Shown here: positions 36,305-46,090 of the stretch, one piece after another
How the letters are laid out: each line of letters starts with the position of its first letter
How positions within the stretch are numbered: the first letter of the stretch is position 1
Assembly: GCF_003958645.1 (NCBI RefSeq)
Contig: NZ_RXLO01000011.1
Span: 1 to 64,000, forward strand
DNA: 64,000 nucleotides
Direction of reading: 5' to 3'
DNA from: Chitinophaga rhizosphaerae
GTDB taxonomy: Bacteria > Bacteroidota > Bacteroidia > Chitinophagales > Chitinophagaceae
Notes under the pieces: generated by a model
Database searches by the model: none
What the model was told of the DNA's origin: nothing
Seen by the model: only the letters and a program-made list of their open reading frames with translations
Made by a program: the position numbers and the translations under genes

Positions 36305-38524
36305 ATGAAACAACTTCTTACAGGGATGCTACTTGCCGTTGCCCTCAGTGCCGCGGCGCAGCCGAAGCCGGAACATAACCTCCGGCAAAGCGATCTCCCG
36401 CGGAGATGGGACGAAGCCATGCCGCTGGGGAATGGTATGATCGGCGCCCTCATCTGGCAGAAATCGGACAGGCTGCGGTTTTCGCTGGACAGGGTGGATT
36501 TGTGGGACGACAGGCCCATGGCCAATATCGACAAGTTAACTTTCAAATACGTGACGGAGCAGGTCCGCAAAAAGGATTATGCCCCCGTTCAGCAACTGGG
36601 CGACGTGCCCTACGAAGCCAACGCCGCGCCTACCAAAATCCCCGGCGCTTCGCTGGAACTGGATATGAAAGGTTGGGGAAACCCTGTTTCCTCCGTGCTG
36701 GACATCAGCAACGGCGTGCATGAGGCCCGGTTCTCTTCCGGAGCGGTTTTCCGCACTTACGTGCACGCCGGGCAAGATGTTGGCGTGTTTTCGCTGGAAG
36801 GTGCCGCCTTCAGTCCGGAACTTATCGCGCCGGCGTATGTTTCGGAAAGCAAGGGCGGTGAAGCCACGAGCGTAGACGGACAAAGCCTGGTAAGACTGGG
36901 GTACGGAAAAGGAACGGTCACCAAAGGCACCAACTCCATCCGTTACCGGCAGCCGACCTACGAAGGACATTTTTATGAAGTACTGGTAGAATGGACCGTG
37001 AAGAACGGCAAAACCACCGGCTGGTGGACGATCACCCCCGATCGGCCCGCCGCCATTCCCGCCGCATCCAAAAACGAAGCGAAGAACTGGAAAAGCCACG
37101 CCGCCTGGTGGGCCGGTTTCTGGAAGCGCTCCTCCATCCGGCTACCCGAACCCCTGCTCGAAAAACAATACTATCTCGATATGTACAAATTCGGCAGCGT
37201 TGCCCGCGCGCATACGCCGCCGATCTCCCTGCAAGCGGTGTGGACGGCGGATAACGGCCATCTTCCGCCGTGGAAGGGCGATTTCCACCACGATCTCAAT
37301 ACCCAGTTGAGCTATTGGCCTGGCTATACCGCCAACCATACCGACCTCACGGAAGGCTTCACCAATTGGCTCTGGAACACCCGCGCGGAAAACGAACGTT
37401 ATACGAAGCATTATTTCGGGGTAGAAGGGCTCAACGTTCCCGGCGTCACCACCCTCACCGGAAAGCCCATGGGCGGATGGATCCAGTATTCTTTCAGTCC
37501 CACCGTGGCCGCGTGGCTGGCGCAACATTTCTACTGGCAGTGGAAGTTCAGCGGCGATGAAAAATTCCTCCGGGAACGTTGCAAACCCTGGTTCGACCGG
37601 GTGGCCGTTTATCTGAAGAACGTCCGCGTCAAGGATCCTGCTACCGGTGTGTACAAACTGCCGCTCAGCTCATCGCCCGAATATCATGACAACAGCATCG
37701 AGGCCTGGTTCACCGATTATTCGAACTACGACCTCGCGCTCATCCGATTCTTCTTCACCGCATATGCCGAAGTGGCCGCTGCGGCGGGAGACGGCTCGGT
37801 ACCCCCGGCCGCGGAAGCCCTGAAAAATTATCCGGAACTATTCAGTGTGGAAGGCAGGCTGGCCATCGCGCCGGGGCATCCGCAACTGTCGTCGCACCGC
37901 CACCATAGCAACCTTATGGCGATTTACCCGGTAAAGATCTTGTCGTACGACCGGCCGAACGATCGCCGGGTGATCGACAGTTCCCTGGCCTGGATGAGCC
38001 GCAAGGGCACCCGGGCATGGGTGGGTTACTCCTTCGCCTGGGCGGCGTGCCTTTACGCGCAAACTGGCAATGGAGACAGTACGGTGAGCTATCTGCGGAA
38101 GTTTGCGTCCAACTTCGTATTAAGCAACAGTTTCCATGTGAACGGCGACCAGAAAGGCGGACAATACTCTGCATTCACTTACCGTCCGTTCACGCTGGAA
38201 GGCAACTTCGCGTATGCGCAGGGCGTACACGAAATGCTGCTCCAAACCCGCGATGGTGTAGTCCTGCTCTTTCCGGCAACGCCGAAAGATTGGAAGGCCG
38301 CGGGTTTCCATCAACTGCGCAGTGAAAGCGGTTGCCTGGTCAGTGCTTCGCTGGAAAGCGGGAAACTGAAAAGCGTGACTTTAACTTCCGATAAGCACCA
38401 AACCGTGAAAGTGAAACGGAATACGCCTGTGGGGAACATCGATCCCGGGAAATCGGCGGTAGACGGGGATGTGATAACGGTGGAACTGAAGAAGGGCCGG
38501 CCTGTTACTTTGTTAGCTGATTGA
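36305..38524 (+). CDS. GH95-like exported glycosidase (alpha-L-fucosidase/galactosidase type)
   Basis: 739 residues from the ATG at 36305, with a signal peptide (about 1-17). The GH95 layout is present: N-terminal beta-sandwich starting DLPRRWDEAMPLGNGMIGAL and FSLDRVDLWDDRP, (alpha/alpha)6 catalytic barrel (about 265-650), and C-terminal beta domain. The core motif reads DFHHDLNTQLSYWP near 327-340. In characterised GH95 fucosidases the same place has two catalytic asparagines (N-x-N); here the first appears to be Asp. The activity might therefore differ from alpha-1,2-fucosidase. Last gene of the fucose operon. Confidence 0.8.
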   Translation: MKQLLTGMLLAVALSAAAQPKPEHNLRQSDLPRRWDEAMPLGNGMIGALIWQKSDRLRFSLDRVDLWDDRPMANIDKLTFKYVTEQVRKKDYAPVQQLGDVPYEANAAPTKIPGASLELDMKGWGNPVSSVLDISNGVHEARFSSGAVFRTYVHAGQDVGVFSLEGAAFSPELIAPAYVSESKGGEATSVDGQSLVRLGYGKGTVTKGTNSIRYRQPTYEGHFYEVLVEWTVKNGKTTGWWTITPDRPAAIPAASKNEAKNWKSHAAWWAGFWKRSSIRLPEPLLEKQYYLDMYKFGSVARAHTPPISLQAVWTADNGHLPPWKGDFHHDLNTQLSYWPGYTANHTDLTEGFTNWLWNTRAENERYTKHYFGVEGLNVPGVTTLTGKPMGGWIQYSFSPTVAAWLAQHFYWQWKFSGDEKFLRERCKPWFDRVAVYLKNVRVKDPATGVYKLPLSSSPEYHDNSIEAWFTDYSNYDLALIRFFFTAYAEVAAAAGDGSVPPAAEALKNYPELFSVEGRLAIAPGHPQLSSHRHHSNLMAIYPVKILSYDRPNDRRVIDSSLAWMSRKGTRAWVGYSFAWAACLYAQTGNGDSTVSYLRKFASNFVLSNSFHVNGDQKGGQYSAFTYRPFTLEGNFAYAQGVHEMLLQTRDGVVLLFPATPKDWKAAGFHQLRSESGCLVSASLESGKLKSVTLTSDKHQTVKVKRNTPVGNIDPGKSAVDGDVITVELKKGRPVTLLAD

Positions 38525-38541
38525 GGAAATATTCCCGAAAG

Positions 38542-38579
38542 AAAAAGGCTCCGCTTGTTTAAAGCGGAGCCTTTTTTTT
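38542..38579. terminator. Strong bidirectional terminator
   Basis: GGCTCCGCTT at 38547-38556 pairs with AAGCGGAGCC at 38562-38571, with A-run before and eight Ts after. It separates the convergent fucose (plus) and mannose (minus) operons. Confidence 0.9.
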
Positions 38580-38593
38580 ATGCGGCGGCATTA

Positions 38594-41500
38594 TTATGGA
38601 ACAATAATGAATTCATGGACCCCCATGGCCGGGAGGCTGATGTCCGCATCCGGCGCAGATCGTTCGCTGCTTTGCAAACGCTGTATGCCGGAGGGTTTCA
38701 GCGATCCCCATACGAACTTCGTGCTTTGGGCGGTTTTTTCCGGGTTGAACAACCGCACCATGAGGCTGCCGTCTTCCTGCGGCGTGATGGAAGTGGCGAT
38801 GATGGCGGGATTGCTAAGGCCGAAGAGGCTCTGCGGTGCCGTGGCCCCGGCTTTCAGCGGGAAGCTCAGGAAGGGCTGGGTGAACATGGCCGCGGCCTTT
38901 TCCATGTCGGCGCCGCTGCTTTCAGCATGGGGGCGCAAAGCGTACCGGTAGCTGCTCACGCCTTCCTGGTCGGATTTGTAATTGGTATGCCAGTAATTAT
39001 TCATGACGTACGCGAACCACGTGGCCGTGGGCTTCCCGTCTTTCCGCCATTCCTTATGGCTTTGCGAAATGGTCAACCGCTCGTCGATCATGGCGCCGGG
39101 CTCTACCATCGGCGTTTCGAGCAGCATCCATTGAACACCGCGTTTGTCATCGGAAACGTTCAGCCACCGGCGGCCATAGAGGAAATCCATGTTGGAGCCG
39201 GGAAGCTGGTCGCCCAGGTAGCGCATGGTGCCATAACCCGCGTCCAGTGTAGTTTTGGGCGACGAGATGCCGAAGGGGAACCCGAAATGCAGCGCTTCCT
39301 TGCTGCGCACGGGCTTTTTGTCGACGATGTTCTCTATCACCGCTTCTTTCGCGCCGGCATAGAGGATGATGCGCTTTTCGAGGGAGCGCGCGCCGGGAGC
39401 TTCGCCTTTCAGGGAAATGACCGTCACCACCGGCCCTTCGTCGATAACGCTGGCGGTGAGCGCAGGCGTGGTTTGCGCGCCGGCAGGGTCTTTGCCGGGA
39501 ACGTACCAGTAACTGTTCAGGCCCTGTTCGCCGAACTGGCCGGCGAGGTTATGTCCGTCGGGCCCGGAAAGCTCCGTGATACTCCCGTTCCCTGGATGCC
39601 ACGCCAGCGAAACGAATCCGTTGGAAATGGATTGCGCGCCGCGTTTGAACGGTATTGCGGCTTTAACGGTTTCGCCGGAAACGGTGTAAACGGCCGATCC
39701 GAATGGTGGAACATTTTCTGCGATGAACGCGTAGCGGCCGTTATGGATTTTTTGCAGGGGGGATTTTTTTCCATTCGCATCTTTCACCGACGCACCTGCC
39801 ACCTGAATTTCAACAGGCCCGGAGGCCGGCCATGAGTGCGTATTCACGACGACGATCTTTTTAGAAGTTGCGTCTGTAAACGGTTCGAGGAGGAATGTGG
39901 CCAGCGCGTCCGTCTGCTGGTCGCCGTCCTGCATGAACTGCTTTTTGATCCGCCATTGCTCTGTCACGAAATCGACATCGGGTTGGGTGATGCTGTTATG
40001 CGCGCCCCAGGTATGTTCGTGGAACATGAGGATGTTGGTCCAGGCTTCGTAAAACTGCTGGCCGGAATAACGTTTCGGCGACAGGATGGCGTAAGCGTTG
40101 GCGATCTGCTGGAGGCGCAGGCTGTTGACACGGTTCTTCCCTTCTTCCTGCGCGGTGGAAGCCGCGCCGTCTTCCCAATAAGGCGTGATGTCTCCGGAAA
40201 CTACCGGTAAATCTTTCCCGTATTGCTTTTCGAATGCAGGGAAAAGGCGGTCGGGCGTGGAAAGCACGATCTTCGGGGACGAATATTTTTCATTCCATTC
40301 TTTCACGAAACGGCTGATGGCCGTGTCTATCGGCCCATTGTCCGCCACCACGTTGTAGCGCCATTGCACGAGGGGGTAGGGGTAATTTTTGTTGTCCAGT
40401 TCCTGGAGGTATTCCGCGATTTTCTTCGCGCCCCGGTCGAAAATGGCGCCGGGTGCGGTACCATGCCAGGAAGAATACCCTTTCGCGCCCGTCCAGAAGA
40501 GGATTTTCTCTTCTCCCGACGGACTTTTCCAGTAAACCGGCTTATCGCCCCAGGTACGCACGAAATGCCCGACGCGGTCGCCGAGGTAGGGATGGTTTTC
40601 GCCCAGGTAGTTCGGGCCGCTGGAGAAATATTTTACGCCTCCTTTCGCCAGGGCCGTCACGGTAGACCAGGTATACCCCGGCACATCGGAGATCATGGCG
40701 CTGGGAATGGAAAACCCGAACTCCTTCTTCAATTGCTGCGCGTAGTCGGTGTAGTGGAACATTTCTTCCGGGAGGCTCAGCCCGGTAAGGATATTGGCGT
40801 AAAGTGCGGAAAGGCAGATATCGCCGTTTTTCACCGCCTGCACGAACGCGGCTTTACGGCCGGGGCCGGCCTGTTTCATCCAGTGCTCCACGGCCCACAA
40901 CGATTCGATGTTCCAGCGGAATTTCGCTTCGTCGGGGTAATGCTTCGTGGACGCGATCATGTCGAGCGCATCGTCGATATTCTTGAGATGGATTTTCAGG
41001 ACTTCCGGCTGCAGATGCGAATAGCCGATGTCGGTATGGGAATGGTGGATGAAATGCAGTTCGCGGTGGATGACCGGCGTGAGCTGCACGAATTTGTCGG
41101 TAATCACTTTCTTCCCGTCGAGCACTTTGATCCGGATGCTGTCTGCCCGCTGCACGGGCGTTACCGGCACATCGAAGGTGGAAAGGCCATCCGTCGCCAC
41201 GAACGAATACGTTGCATTGCCGGCCACCACGCGAAACGTGCGGGGCATGCCGAAATGAAGGGCCGTCAGCGTGATGGGCTGCTTCCCGTTCCGCAACAGG
41301 AAGGGCTGCGGCGCGATGTCCACTTTTTCCTGGAACGTGAATTTGAAGGTCATGAACCAGTCGTTGCTTTGCTGTGCCTGTCCCACCACTTTCAATTCCA
41401 CCGGTTTGCCGGGCTGAACGGCGGAAACGGGGAGCCGGAGAAAAGCGAGGCCGTGCGCGTCATTGGCGCCGTCGCGTTTTGTTTGCATGAACACGATCCG

Positions 41501-41902
41501 GCTGCTGTCTGGCCCGGCGTACGACCAGTTCGGGTTGCTGTTGCCTTGAATGGTGGTGAACGTCAGCACTTTTTTATTGTTGGCATACAGGTCCCAATGG
41601 CGGGTGCCGCTGTTGGTGGCCGACGAGTGGCCCGCCACCCAGCTGAAGTAGACATATTTCCCTTTCACCTTCGCGGGGACGGGGGCCGTTTCCCAGACGA
41701 TTTCCTTGCGGCCGTCTGTGGCGCGGGTCAGCAGGGCGATGTTGGCATCGTCCGGGAAAGCCGAGAAATACCGGATATTTTCCCCGGAAATCTCTTTTTC
41801 GTACCCGCTGATCCAGTCGATCTGCCCGAGATACGGGACCGTTTTTTGCGCGGCCGCCTGCAGCGAACAGGCTGCCAGCGCGGCGATCGTAATCATCCTC
41901 AT
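38594..41902 (-). CDS. GH38 alpha-mannosidase
   Basis: 1102 residues with a signal peptide (about 1-19). An N-terminal beta domain (about 25-275) precedes the catalytic barrel: metal-binding HHSHTDIGYSHLQPE (His near 285), WNIESLW, nucleophile-region MISDVPGYTW (Asp near 405) and MFHEHTWGAHN. The C-terminal third is the all-beta GH38 domain. It releases alpha-mannose, probably in the periplasm. It is the last gene of an operon with the MFS porter (10 bases upstream) and the ROK/PMI fusion. Confidence 0.93.
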   Translation of the reverse strand: MRMITIAALAACSLQAAAQKTVPYLGQIDWISGYEKEISGENIRYFSAFPDDANIALLTRATDGRKEIVWETAPVPAKVKGKYVYFSWVAGHSSATNSGTRHWDLYANNKKVLTFTTIQGNSNPNWSYAGPDSSRIVFMQTKRDGANDAHGLAFLRLPVSAVQPGKPVELKVVGQAQQSNDWFMTFKFTFQEKVDIAPQPFLLRNGKQPITLTALHFGMPRTFRVVAGNATYSFVATDGLSTFDVPVTPVQRADSIRIKVLDGKKVITDKFVQLTPVIHRELHFIHHSHTDIGYSHLQPEVLKIHLKNIDDALDMIASTKHYPDEAKFRWNIESLWAVEHWMKQAGPGRKAAFVQAVKNGDICLSALYANILTGLSLPEEMFHYTDYAQQLKKEFGFSIPSAMISDVPGYTWSTVTALAKGGVKYFSSGPNYLGENHPYLGDRVGHFVRTWGDKPVYWKSPSGEEKILFWTGAKGYSSWHGTAPGAIFDRGAKKIAEYLQELDNKNYPYPLVQWRYNVVADNGPIDTAISRFVKEWNEKYSSPKIVLSTPDRLFPAFEKQYGKDLPVVSGDITPYWEDGAASTAQEEGKNRVNSLRLQQIANAYAILSPKRYSGQQFYEAWTNILMFHEHTWGAHNSITQPDVDFVTEQWRIKKQFMQDGDQQTDALATFLLEPFTDATSKKIVVVNTHSWPASGPVEIQVAGASVKDANGKKSPLQKIHNGRYAFIAENVPPFGSAVYTVSGETVKAAIPFKRGAQSISNGFVSLAWHPGNGSITELSGPDGHNLAGQFGEQGLNSYWYVPGKDPAGAQTTPALTASVIDEGPVVTVISLKGEAPGARSLEKRIILYAGAKEAVIENIVDKKPVRSKEALHFGFPFGISSPKTTLDAGYGTMRYLGDQLPGSNMDFLYGRRWLNVSDDKRGVQWMLLETPMVEPGAMIDERLTISQSHKEWRKDGKPTATWFAYVMNNYWHTNYKSDQEGVSSYRYALRPHAESSGADMEKAAAMFTQPFLSFPLKAGATAPQSLFGLSNPAIIATSITPQEDGSLMVRLFNPEKTAQSTKFVWGSLKPSGIQRLQSSERSAPDADISLPAMGVHEFIIVP

Positions 41903-41912
41903 AGTCAGTTAT

Positions 41913-43298
41913 TTATTGGCTGATGGGCAGCATCTCGCCGGAAGCGATCTCTTCCAGGGTTTTGCCCTTCGTTTCAAAAAGGTATTTTTTAGCGTAAAAG
42001 AAGGAGATGAGGCAACAGGCGGAAAAGATGAAGAACGTGGCCGCCACCCCGATACCGTCGCGCAGTATGGGGAAGAGGAGGTTCACCAGCCAGTCAGATA
42101 CCCACATCGTCAGGATGCACATCGACAAAGCCGTTCCCCGAACATGCGTCGGGAAAATTTCCGTAGCGATGACGAATTTCAACGGCCCGAGCGAGAACGC
42201 GAAGAAAAGCAGGAACAGCATGATCGACAGGAGCATCGCCCATCCTGTAACCCCCGCCAGGAAGCAGGTGGCCGTGGCAGCCAGCGCAACCGCCGCGCAG
42301 AGCGAACCTACGATATACAGCGGCCTTCTGCCCAGGGAGTCGACTTTCCAGATGGCAATGAAGGTGAACAACGTGTTGGCCGCGCCGAGCATCACCTGGT
42401 ACAATAAGGCGTCGCTCGCTACGATGCCGGTGCTTTTCAGGATGGTGGGTCCGTAGAAAATAACCGCATTGATGCCGCTGAACTGCGACAGGGCCGTGAG
42501 TACCGCGGCCATGACGAGTAAATTCCGCAGGGGAGGGCGCATCAGTTCGTTGAACCCGCCGGCCGGTTTTTGCGACAGGGCGGTGATGGCGGCCATTTCG
42601 CGGCGCGCTTCTTCCGGGCCGCTGATGCTGGTGAGAATGGAAAGGGCTTCGTCGTTCCGGCCGTATTGCGCCAGCCAGCGCGGGCTTTCCGGTACGATGG
42701 TCAGCAGCAGGAAAAACACGCCGGCCGGCAGCGCGCCCACGAGGAACATGCCTCTCCATACTTCCGCCGTAAAAAGCCAGCCCCAAACGCCGGCGGTGCT
42801 GGCGCCTGCCGCGTGGCGCTGGATGAAAAGGTTGCTGATGTATGCGCAGAGGATGCCGATGGTGATGGCGAGCTGGTAAAACGTGACGAGCCGCCCGCGC
42901 TGGTGAGCCGGCGCCAGCTCGGAAATATACAGCGGCGAAATGTTGGAAGCCACGCCCACGCCCATTCCGGCAAGTATCCGGAACCCGATGAGCATGGTGT
43001 AGGAGGTGGACCAGGCGAATCCGGCGGCACTGACGAGAAACAGGATGGCGGCGAGGAACAGCACTTTCTTGCGGCCGATACGGTCGCTGAGGTTGCCGGA
43101 AAACAATACGCCGATAATGCAGCCCAGCAGCGCGCAGGACACGAACCAGCCTTCCTGTGAGGCGGAAAGGCCGAACTGGGATTTCACGGGGTCGATGATA
43201 CCGCTGACCACGGCCATGTCGAACCCGAAAAGAAACCCGCCCAGCGCGGCGATGAGCGTAACGGTGATGGTAAAGAACTGTTGACGGTTTGGCTTCAT
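41913..43298 (-). CDS. MFS sugar porter (probably mannose/hexose)
   Basis: 461 residues from the ATG at 43298, 17 bases after the ROK/PMI stop; the ATG at 43322 would overlap that gene. Twelve membrane helices. Sugar-porter signatures: LGGFLFGFDMAVVSGI in helix 1, SDRIGRKKVLF, PESPRWLAQYGR after helix 6, and FPTHVRGTALS near the end. It lies between the phosphomannose isomerase fusion and the alpha-mannosidase, so mannose or a mannoside is the likely cargo. Confidence 0.92.
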   Translation of the reverse strand: MKPNRQQFFTITVTLIAALGGFLFGFDMAVVSGIIDPVKSQFGLSASQEGWFVSCALLGCIIGVLFSGNLSDRIGRKKVLFLAAILFLVSAAGFAWSTSYTMLIGFRILAGMGVGVASNISPLYISELAPAHQRGRLVTFYQLAITIGILCAYISNLFIQRHAAGASTAGVWGWLFTAEVWRGMFLVGALPAGVFFLLLTIVPESPRWLAQYGRNDEALSILTSISGPEEARREMAAITALSQKPAGGFNELMRPPLRNLLVMAAVLTALSQFSGINAVIFYGPTILKSTGIVASDALLYQVMLGAANTLFTFIAIWKVDSLGRRPLYIVGSLCAAVALAATATCFLAGVTGWAMLLSIMLFLLFFAFSLGPLKFVIATEIFPTHVRGTALSMCILTMWVSDWLVNLLFPILRDGIGVAATFFIFSACCLISFFYAKKYLFETKGKTLEEIASGEMLPISQ

Positions 43299-43315
43299 AA
43301 CGCAGGATTTATAAT

Positions 43316-45934
43316 TCAGCAATGATCGTCTTTAACGTACGCTACCACGAGGAACGCAGGGCTTTCGCCATCGTTCCTGCATATGTAGGCATTTGCCTCC
43401 GCCGGCACCACGAAGGTTTCCGCAAAGTGGAACTTTTGTGATGATCCGCCGCAGGCCACGCTGACCGCGGATCCCGAAACGAGCATGCAGATGTGGCATT
43501 GCCCGTTGGTGGGGATCTCCACGGTGCCGGTGAACTCGTACCGGTCAACGGTATAGAAATGCTCCGGGTGGGTGGGCAGGTGGATTCTTCGGCCGGTGTC
43601 CCAACTCCGTGTGATTTGCGGTTGGGAAATCAGTTGTTTCCGGACCTGGTCGCCCTTTCGGTCGAAATACAGGTTGGCGAAGGCATGATCGAGGTGGATG
43701 GGGCGCGGCTGGCCGTTGAGGCCGGGGCGGAGCCAGTCGTACATTTTAAATGTGAAAATGTAGGGCGTACTGCTGATCTCCAGCACGAGGTTGTTTTTCC
43801 CGGAAGCGTGAACGGTGCCGTTGGGAATGAGGTAGAGCCCGTGTTTTTCCGCGGGGAACCGCTGCACATACCGCTCCACTTCCAGCGGGATGGATTTTTC
43901 CTGTGCGTCGTTCAATGCGGTACGGAATTCCCCCGGATCGATGTTCTCCTGGAAACCGAGGTATACAGCGGCTTCCGGCTCGCAGTCGAGGATGTAATAC
44001 GTTTCGTCTTGCGTGAAATTTTCCCCGAAATGTTCGCGGACGTATTCCGGGCGCGGATGGCACTGGATAGACAGGTTGCCGCCGTCGTAAGTGTCGAGGA
44101 AGTCGAAGCGAATGGGAAATTCGCTGCCGAAGCGATGGGCCGCTTTGCCGAGGAGTTGCTGGTTGTTGCGGTACAGGAGGAAGTCGAACGACACCTCCAT
44201 CAGCAGGCCTTCCCCTTCCAGCACGATCCCGTTTTCGGGGGTGATCAGTTCGAAAGACCAGGCGTAATTCACTTCGTCGGGATTGAGGCCGGCGAGGTGC
44301 TTTTTCATCCAGTTCCCGCCCCAAACGCCGGCTTCGAACCAGGGCCGGGCGCGGAAAGGGGTGCGCAGAAGCTGGTCGAGCGAGGCGCGGAAATCATCGC
44401 CGGTCATGAAGGTGACATTGTCTGGACGTTGCGCGTCGGCCATGATGGCGATTCGCGACAGGAGGGAAGCTTTATGCAGGTTGAGCACCGGCCAATCTGC
44501 GAAGTAACAGCGTTTATACGTTGCCGTTTCCGATCCGATGTTGGTGATGCTGCCGGCCCGCATGCGGTATTGAATTTCGTTTTTGGGAACGTCGGCGTAG
44601 ACCAGCAATCCTTCGGGGGAAGCGAGCGAAGCGCCCGTTCCATATACGATGTGGATGCCGGGTGTGCCGGCAGGCTTGAGCATGGCGAGTTTGGACGGAT
44701 CGAAGAAATCCCCCAGCGCGCCGGTGTACTTTTTCCCGAACACGGGATCGTTGCCCCCGAGTGAAGCGGCGACTTTTTCATCGATGACGGAAGTATCGTA
44801 CAGGCAGGCATCCACGTCGTACCAGTGCGCGGGAATCCCGCGGCGCTGCAATGCGGCGTGCAATTGCGAACGGAAGTTTTCCCACAGCATGCCGCCAAAC
44901 CCGTCTATCACCACCCGCGTTTCTCCCGCTATTTTTTCTGCCAGCGCATCGAATCCTTCCGCAACCGTGCGGCCGGTTTTGCAGGAAGGGAAAATATTAT
45001 AACCTTCCGTTGATTGCACCTGAACGGGCAGCAACGGCTGGGAACTGAGGCGTACAGGCCGTTTGGGGGAAGTTTCTTTCAGCGTGGCGGCGCCTGCGAG
45101 GATGCAGGGCTCTGTTTCCAGGCAGTATGCCAGGTGGATGTTCAGTCCGTTCAATCGCTGCAGCAGCGCGGGCCCGAAGTGCGCAGCCGCCCGGGCGATA
45201 TTGCCGCCGATCACGAGCTCCTTACATGCAAACGCTTCCAGCCTGGGGCGAAGAAATGCGCCGAGGTTGTCGCCGAAGGTTTCGAAAATGGGGAGGGCGG
45301 TTTCGATGTGGGCCGTGGCCATTTCGCGGACGGAAGTAATAGTTTGTCCGGTGGCGGCGGCGAAGGCGCGCAGGAGCCAGCGGGTCGAAAAATAATCGTC
45401 GGCCGGGGCGTCTCCGAACGGTTGGTCGAAAAACGCGCCGGATGCGGGAATGCCCGGGCCTGATCCGGCCAGTTCGCCATCTACCAGGAAGGCCGATCCG
45501 AAACCGGTGCCCAGCGTCAGCAGTATGGTTTTTTCCCCTTTCAGTTGCATGCGCTGCTGCGCGCCCAGCGCGAAACAATGTGCATCGTTCGCAAAAAGTA
45601 CCGGCAAACCCGCGGTTTCCGGCCTGTCTTGCAACGCCTGCATCACATGTAGCCCGAAGAGCTGCCCGAATTTCCCCACTGATGCCGGGATGGCGCAGAC
45701 GCCTTTTTTGTAATCGAACGGACCGGGAAATGCGATCCCGATTGCTACCGTCCCTTCCATCATCACCTCGCCGATGCATGCGGCAATGGTGTCGATGACG
45801 GCCTCCGCCGGCGCTTGCGAATCCAGCTGGCGATGCGCCATGCGCAAGGGCGCGTCTGGCGCTCCGTCATTAAATATTCCGGCGGAAACATGGCTCCCGC
45901 CTACATCCACCCCAATTCGTCTTTGTGCTTGCAT
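43316..45934 (-). CDS. ROK-kinase / kinase-like / phosphomannose-isomerase fusion
   Basis: 872 residues from the ATG at 45934; an ATG at 45970 would add 12. Domain 1 (about 1-300) is a ROK sugar kinase: RRIGVDVGGSH, LFANDAHCFALG with catalytic Asp, LTLGTGFGSAF. The usual ROK zinc motif CxCGxxGC is absent. Domain 2 (about 320-575) resembles uridine-kinase-like P-loop proteins but has VVIDGFGGMLW where GKS/T is expected, so it is probably inactive. Domain 3 (about 575-870) is a class I mannose-6-phosphate isomerase: SIQCHPRPEYV, QDETYYIL, IPNGTVHASG (zinc ligands), HLDHAF. Together it could phosphorylate mannose and isomerise it to fructose-6-phosphate in one polypeptide. Confidence 0.88.
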   Translation of the reverse strand: MQAQRRIGVDVGGSHVSAGIFNDGAPDAPLRMAHRQLDSQAPAEAVIDTIAACIGEVMMEGTVAIGIAFPGPFDYKKGVCAIPASVGKFGQLFGLHVMQALQDRPETAGLPVLFANDAHCFALGAQQRMQLKGEKTILLTLGTGFGSAFLVDGELAGSGPGIPASGAFFDQPFGDAPADDYFSTRWLLRAFAAATGQTITSVREMATAHIETALPIFETFGDNLGAFLRPRLEAFACKELVIGGNIARAAAHFGPALLQRLNGLNIHLAYCLETEPCILAGAATLKETSPKRPVRLSSQPLLPVQVQSTEGYNIFPSCKTGRTVAEGFDALAEKIAGETRVVIDGFGGMLWENFRSQLHAALQRRGIPAHWYDVDACLYDTSVIDEKVAASLGGNDPVFGKKYTGALGDFFDPSKLAMLKPAGTPGIHIVYGTGASLASPEGLLVYADVPKNEIQYRMRAGSITNIGSETATYKRCYFADWPVLNLHKASLLSRIAIMADAQRPDNVTFMTGDDFRASLDQLLRTPFRARPWFEAGVWGGNWMKKHLAGLNPDEVNYAWSFELITPENGIVLEGEGLLMEVSFDFLLYRNNQQLLGKAAHRFGSEFPIRFDFLDTYDGGNLSIQCHPRPEYVREHFGENFTQDETYYILDCEPEAAVYLGFQENIDPGEFRTALNDAQEKSIPLEVERYVQRFPAEKHGLYLIPNGTVHASGKNNLVLEISSTPYIFTFKMYDWLRPGLNGQPRPIHLDHAFANLYFDRKGDQVRKQLISQPQITRSWDTGRRIHLPTHPEHFYTVDRYEFTGTVEIPTNGQCHICMLVSGSAVSVACGGSSQKFHFAETFVVPAEANAYICRNDGESPAFLVVAYVKDDHC

Positions 45935-46043
45935 GTAGATTAATATCGGTCTTTTGATGTTACTGATCACCCTGTTAAGGATACGTTCGGTCTCGCCGGG
46001 ATTCCCGGTGGACGGGTAACGTTTCGGGCCTGTTCACTGTTTA

Positions 46044-46058
46044 TACAATCGTATTGTA
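46044..46058. promoter_or_regulatory. Palindrome 1 of the mannose/protease divergent region
   Basis: TACAAT-CGT-ATTGTA, 6-bp arms. It overlaps palindrome 2. Confidence 0.45.
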
Positions 46059-46069
46059 CATATGTACAA
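46054..46069. promoter_or_regulatory. Perfect 16-bp palindrome, candidate GntR-type operator
   Basis: TTGTACATATGTACAA is perfectly symmetrical and fits the T.GT...AC.A pattern of many GntR-family sites. It lies 120 bases upstream of the ROK/PMI fusion start and 79 bases before the protease start, so it may control either. No GntR gene is in the window. Confidence 0.6.
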
Positions 46070-46090
46070 ACATATTCAATTTGTCGTTCG

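Noticed and set aside
40223..41923. 566-codon plus-strand open frame opposite GH38
   Set aside because: Shadow of the GH38 gene; composition and lack of motifs match other shadows in the window.
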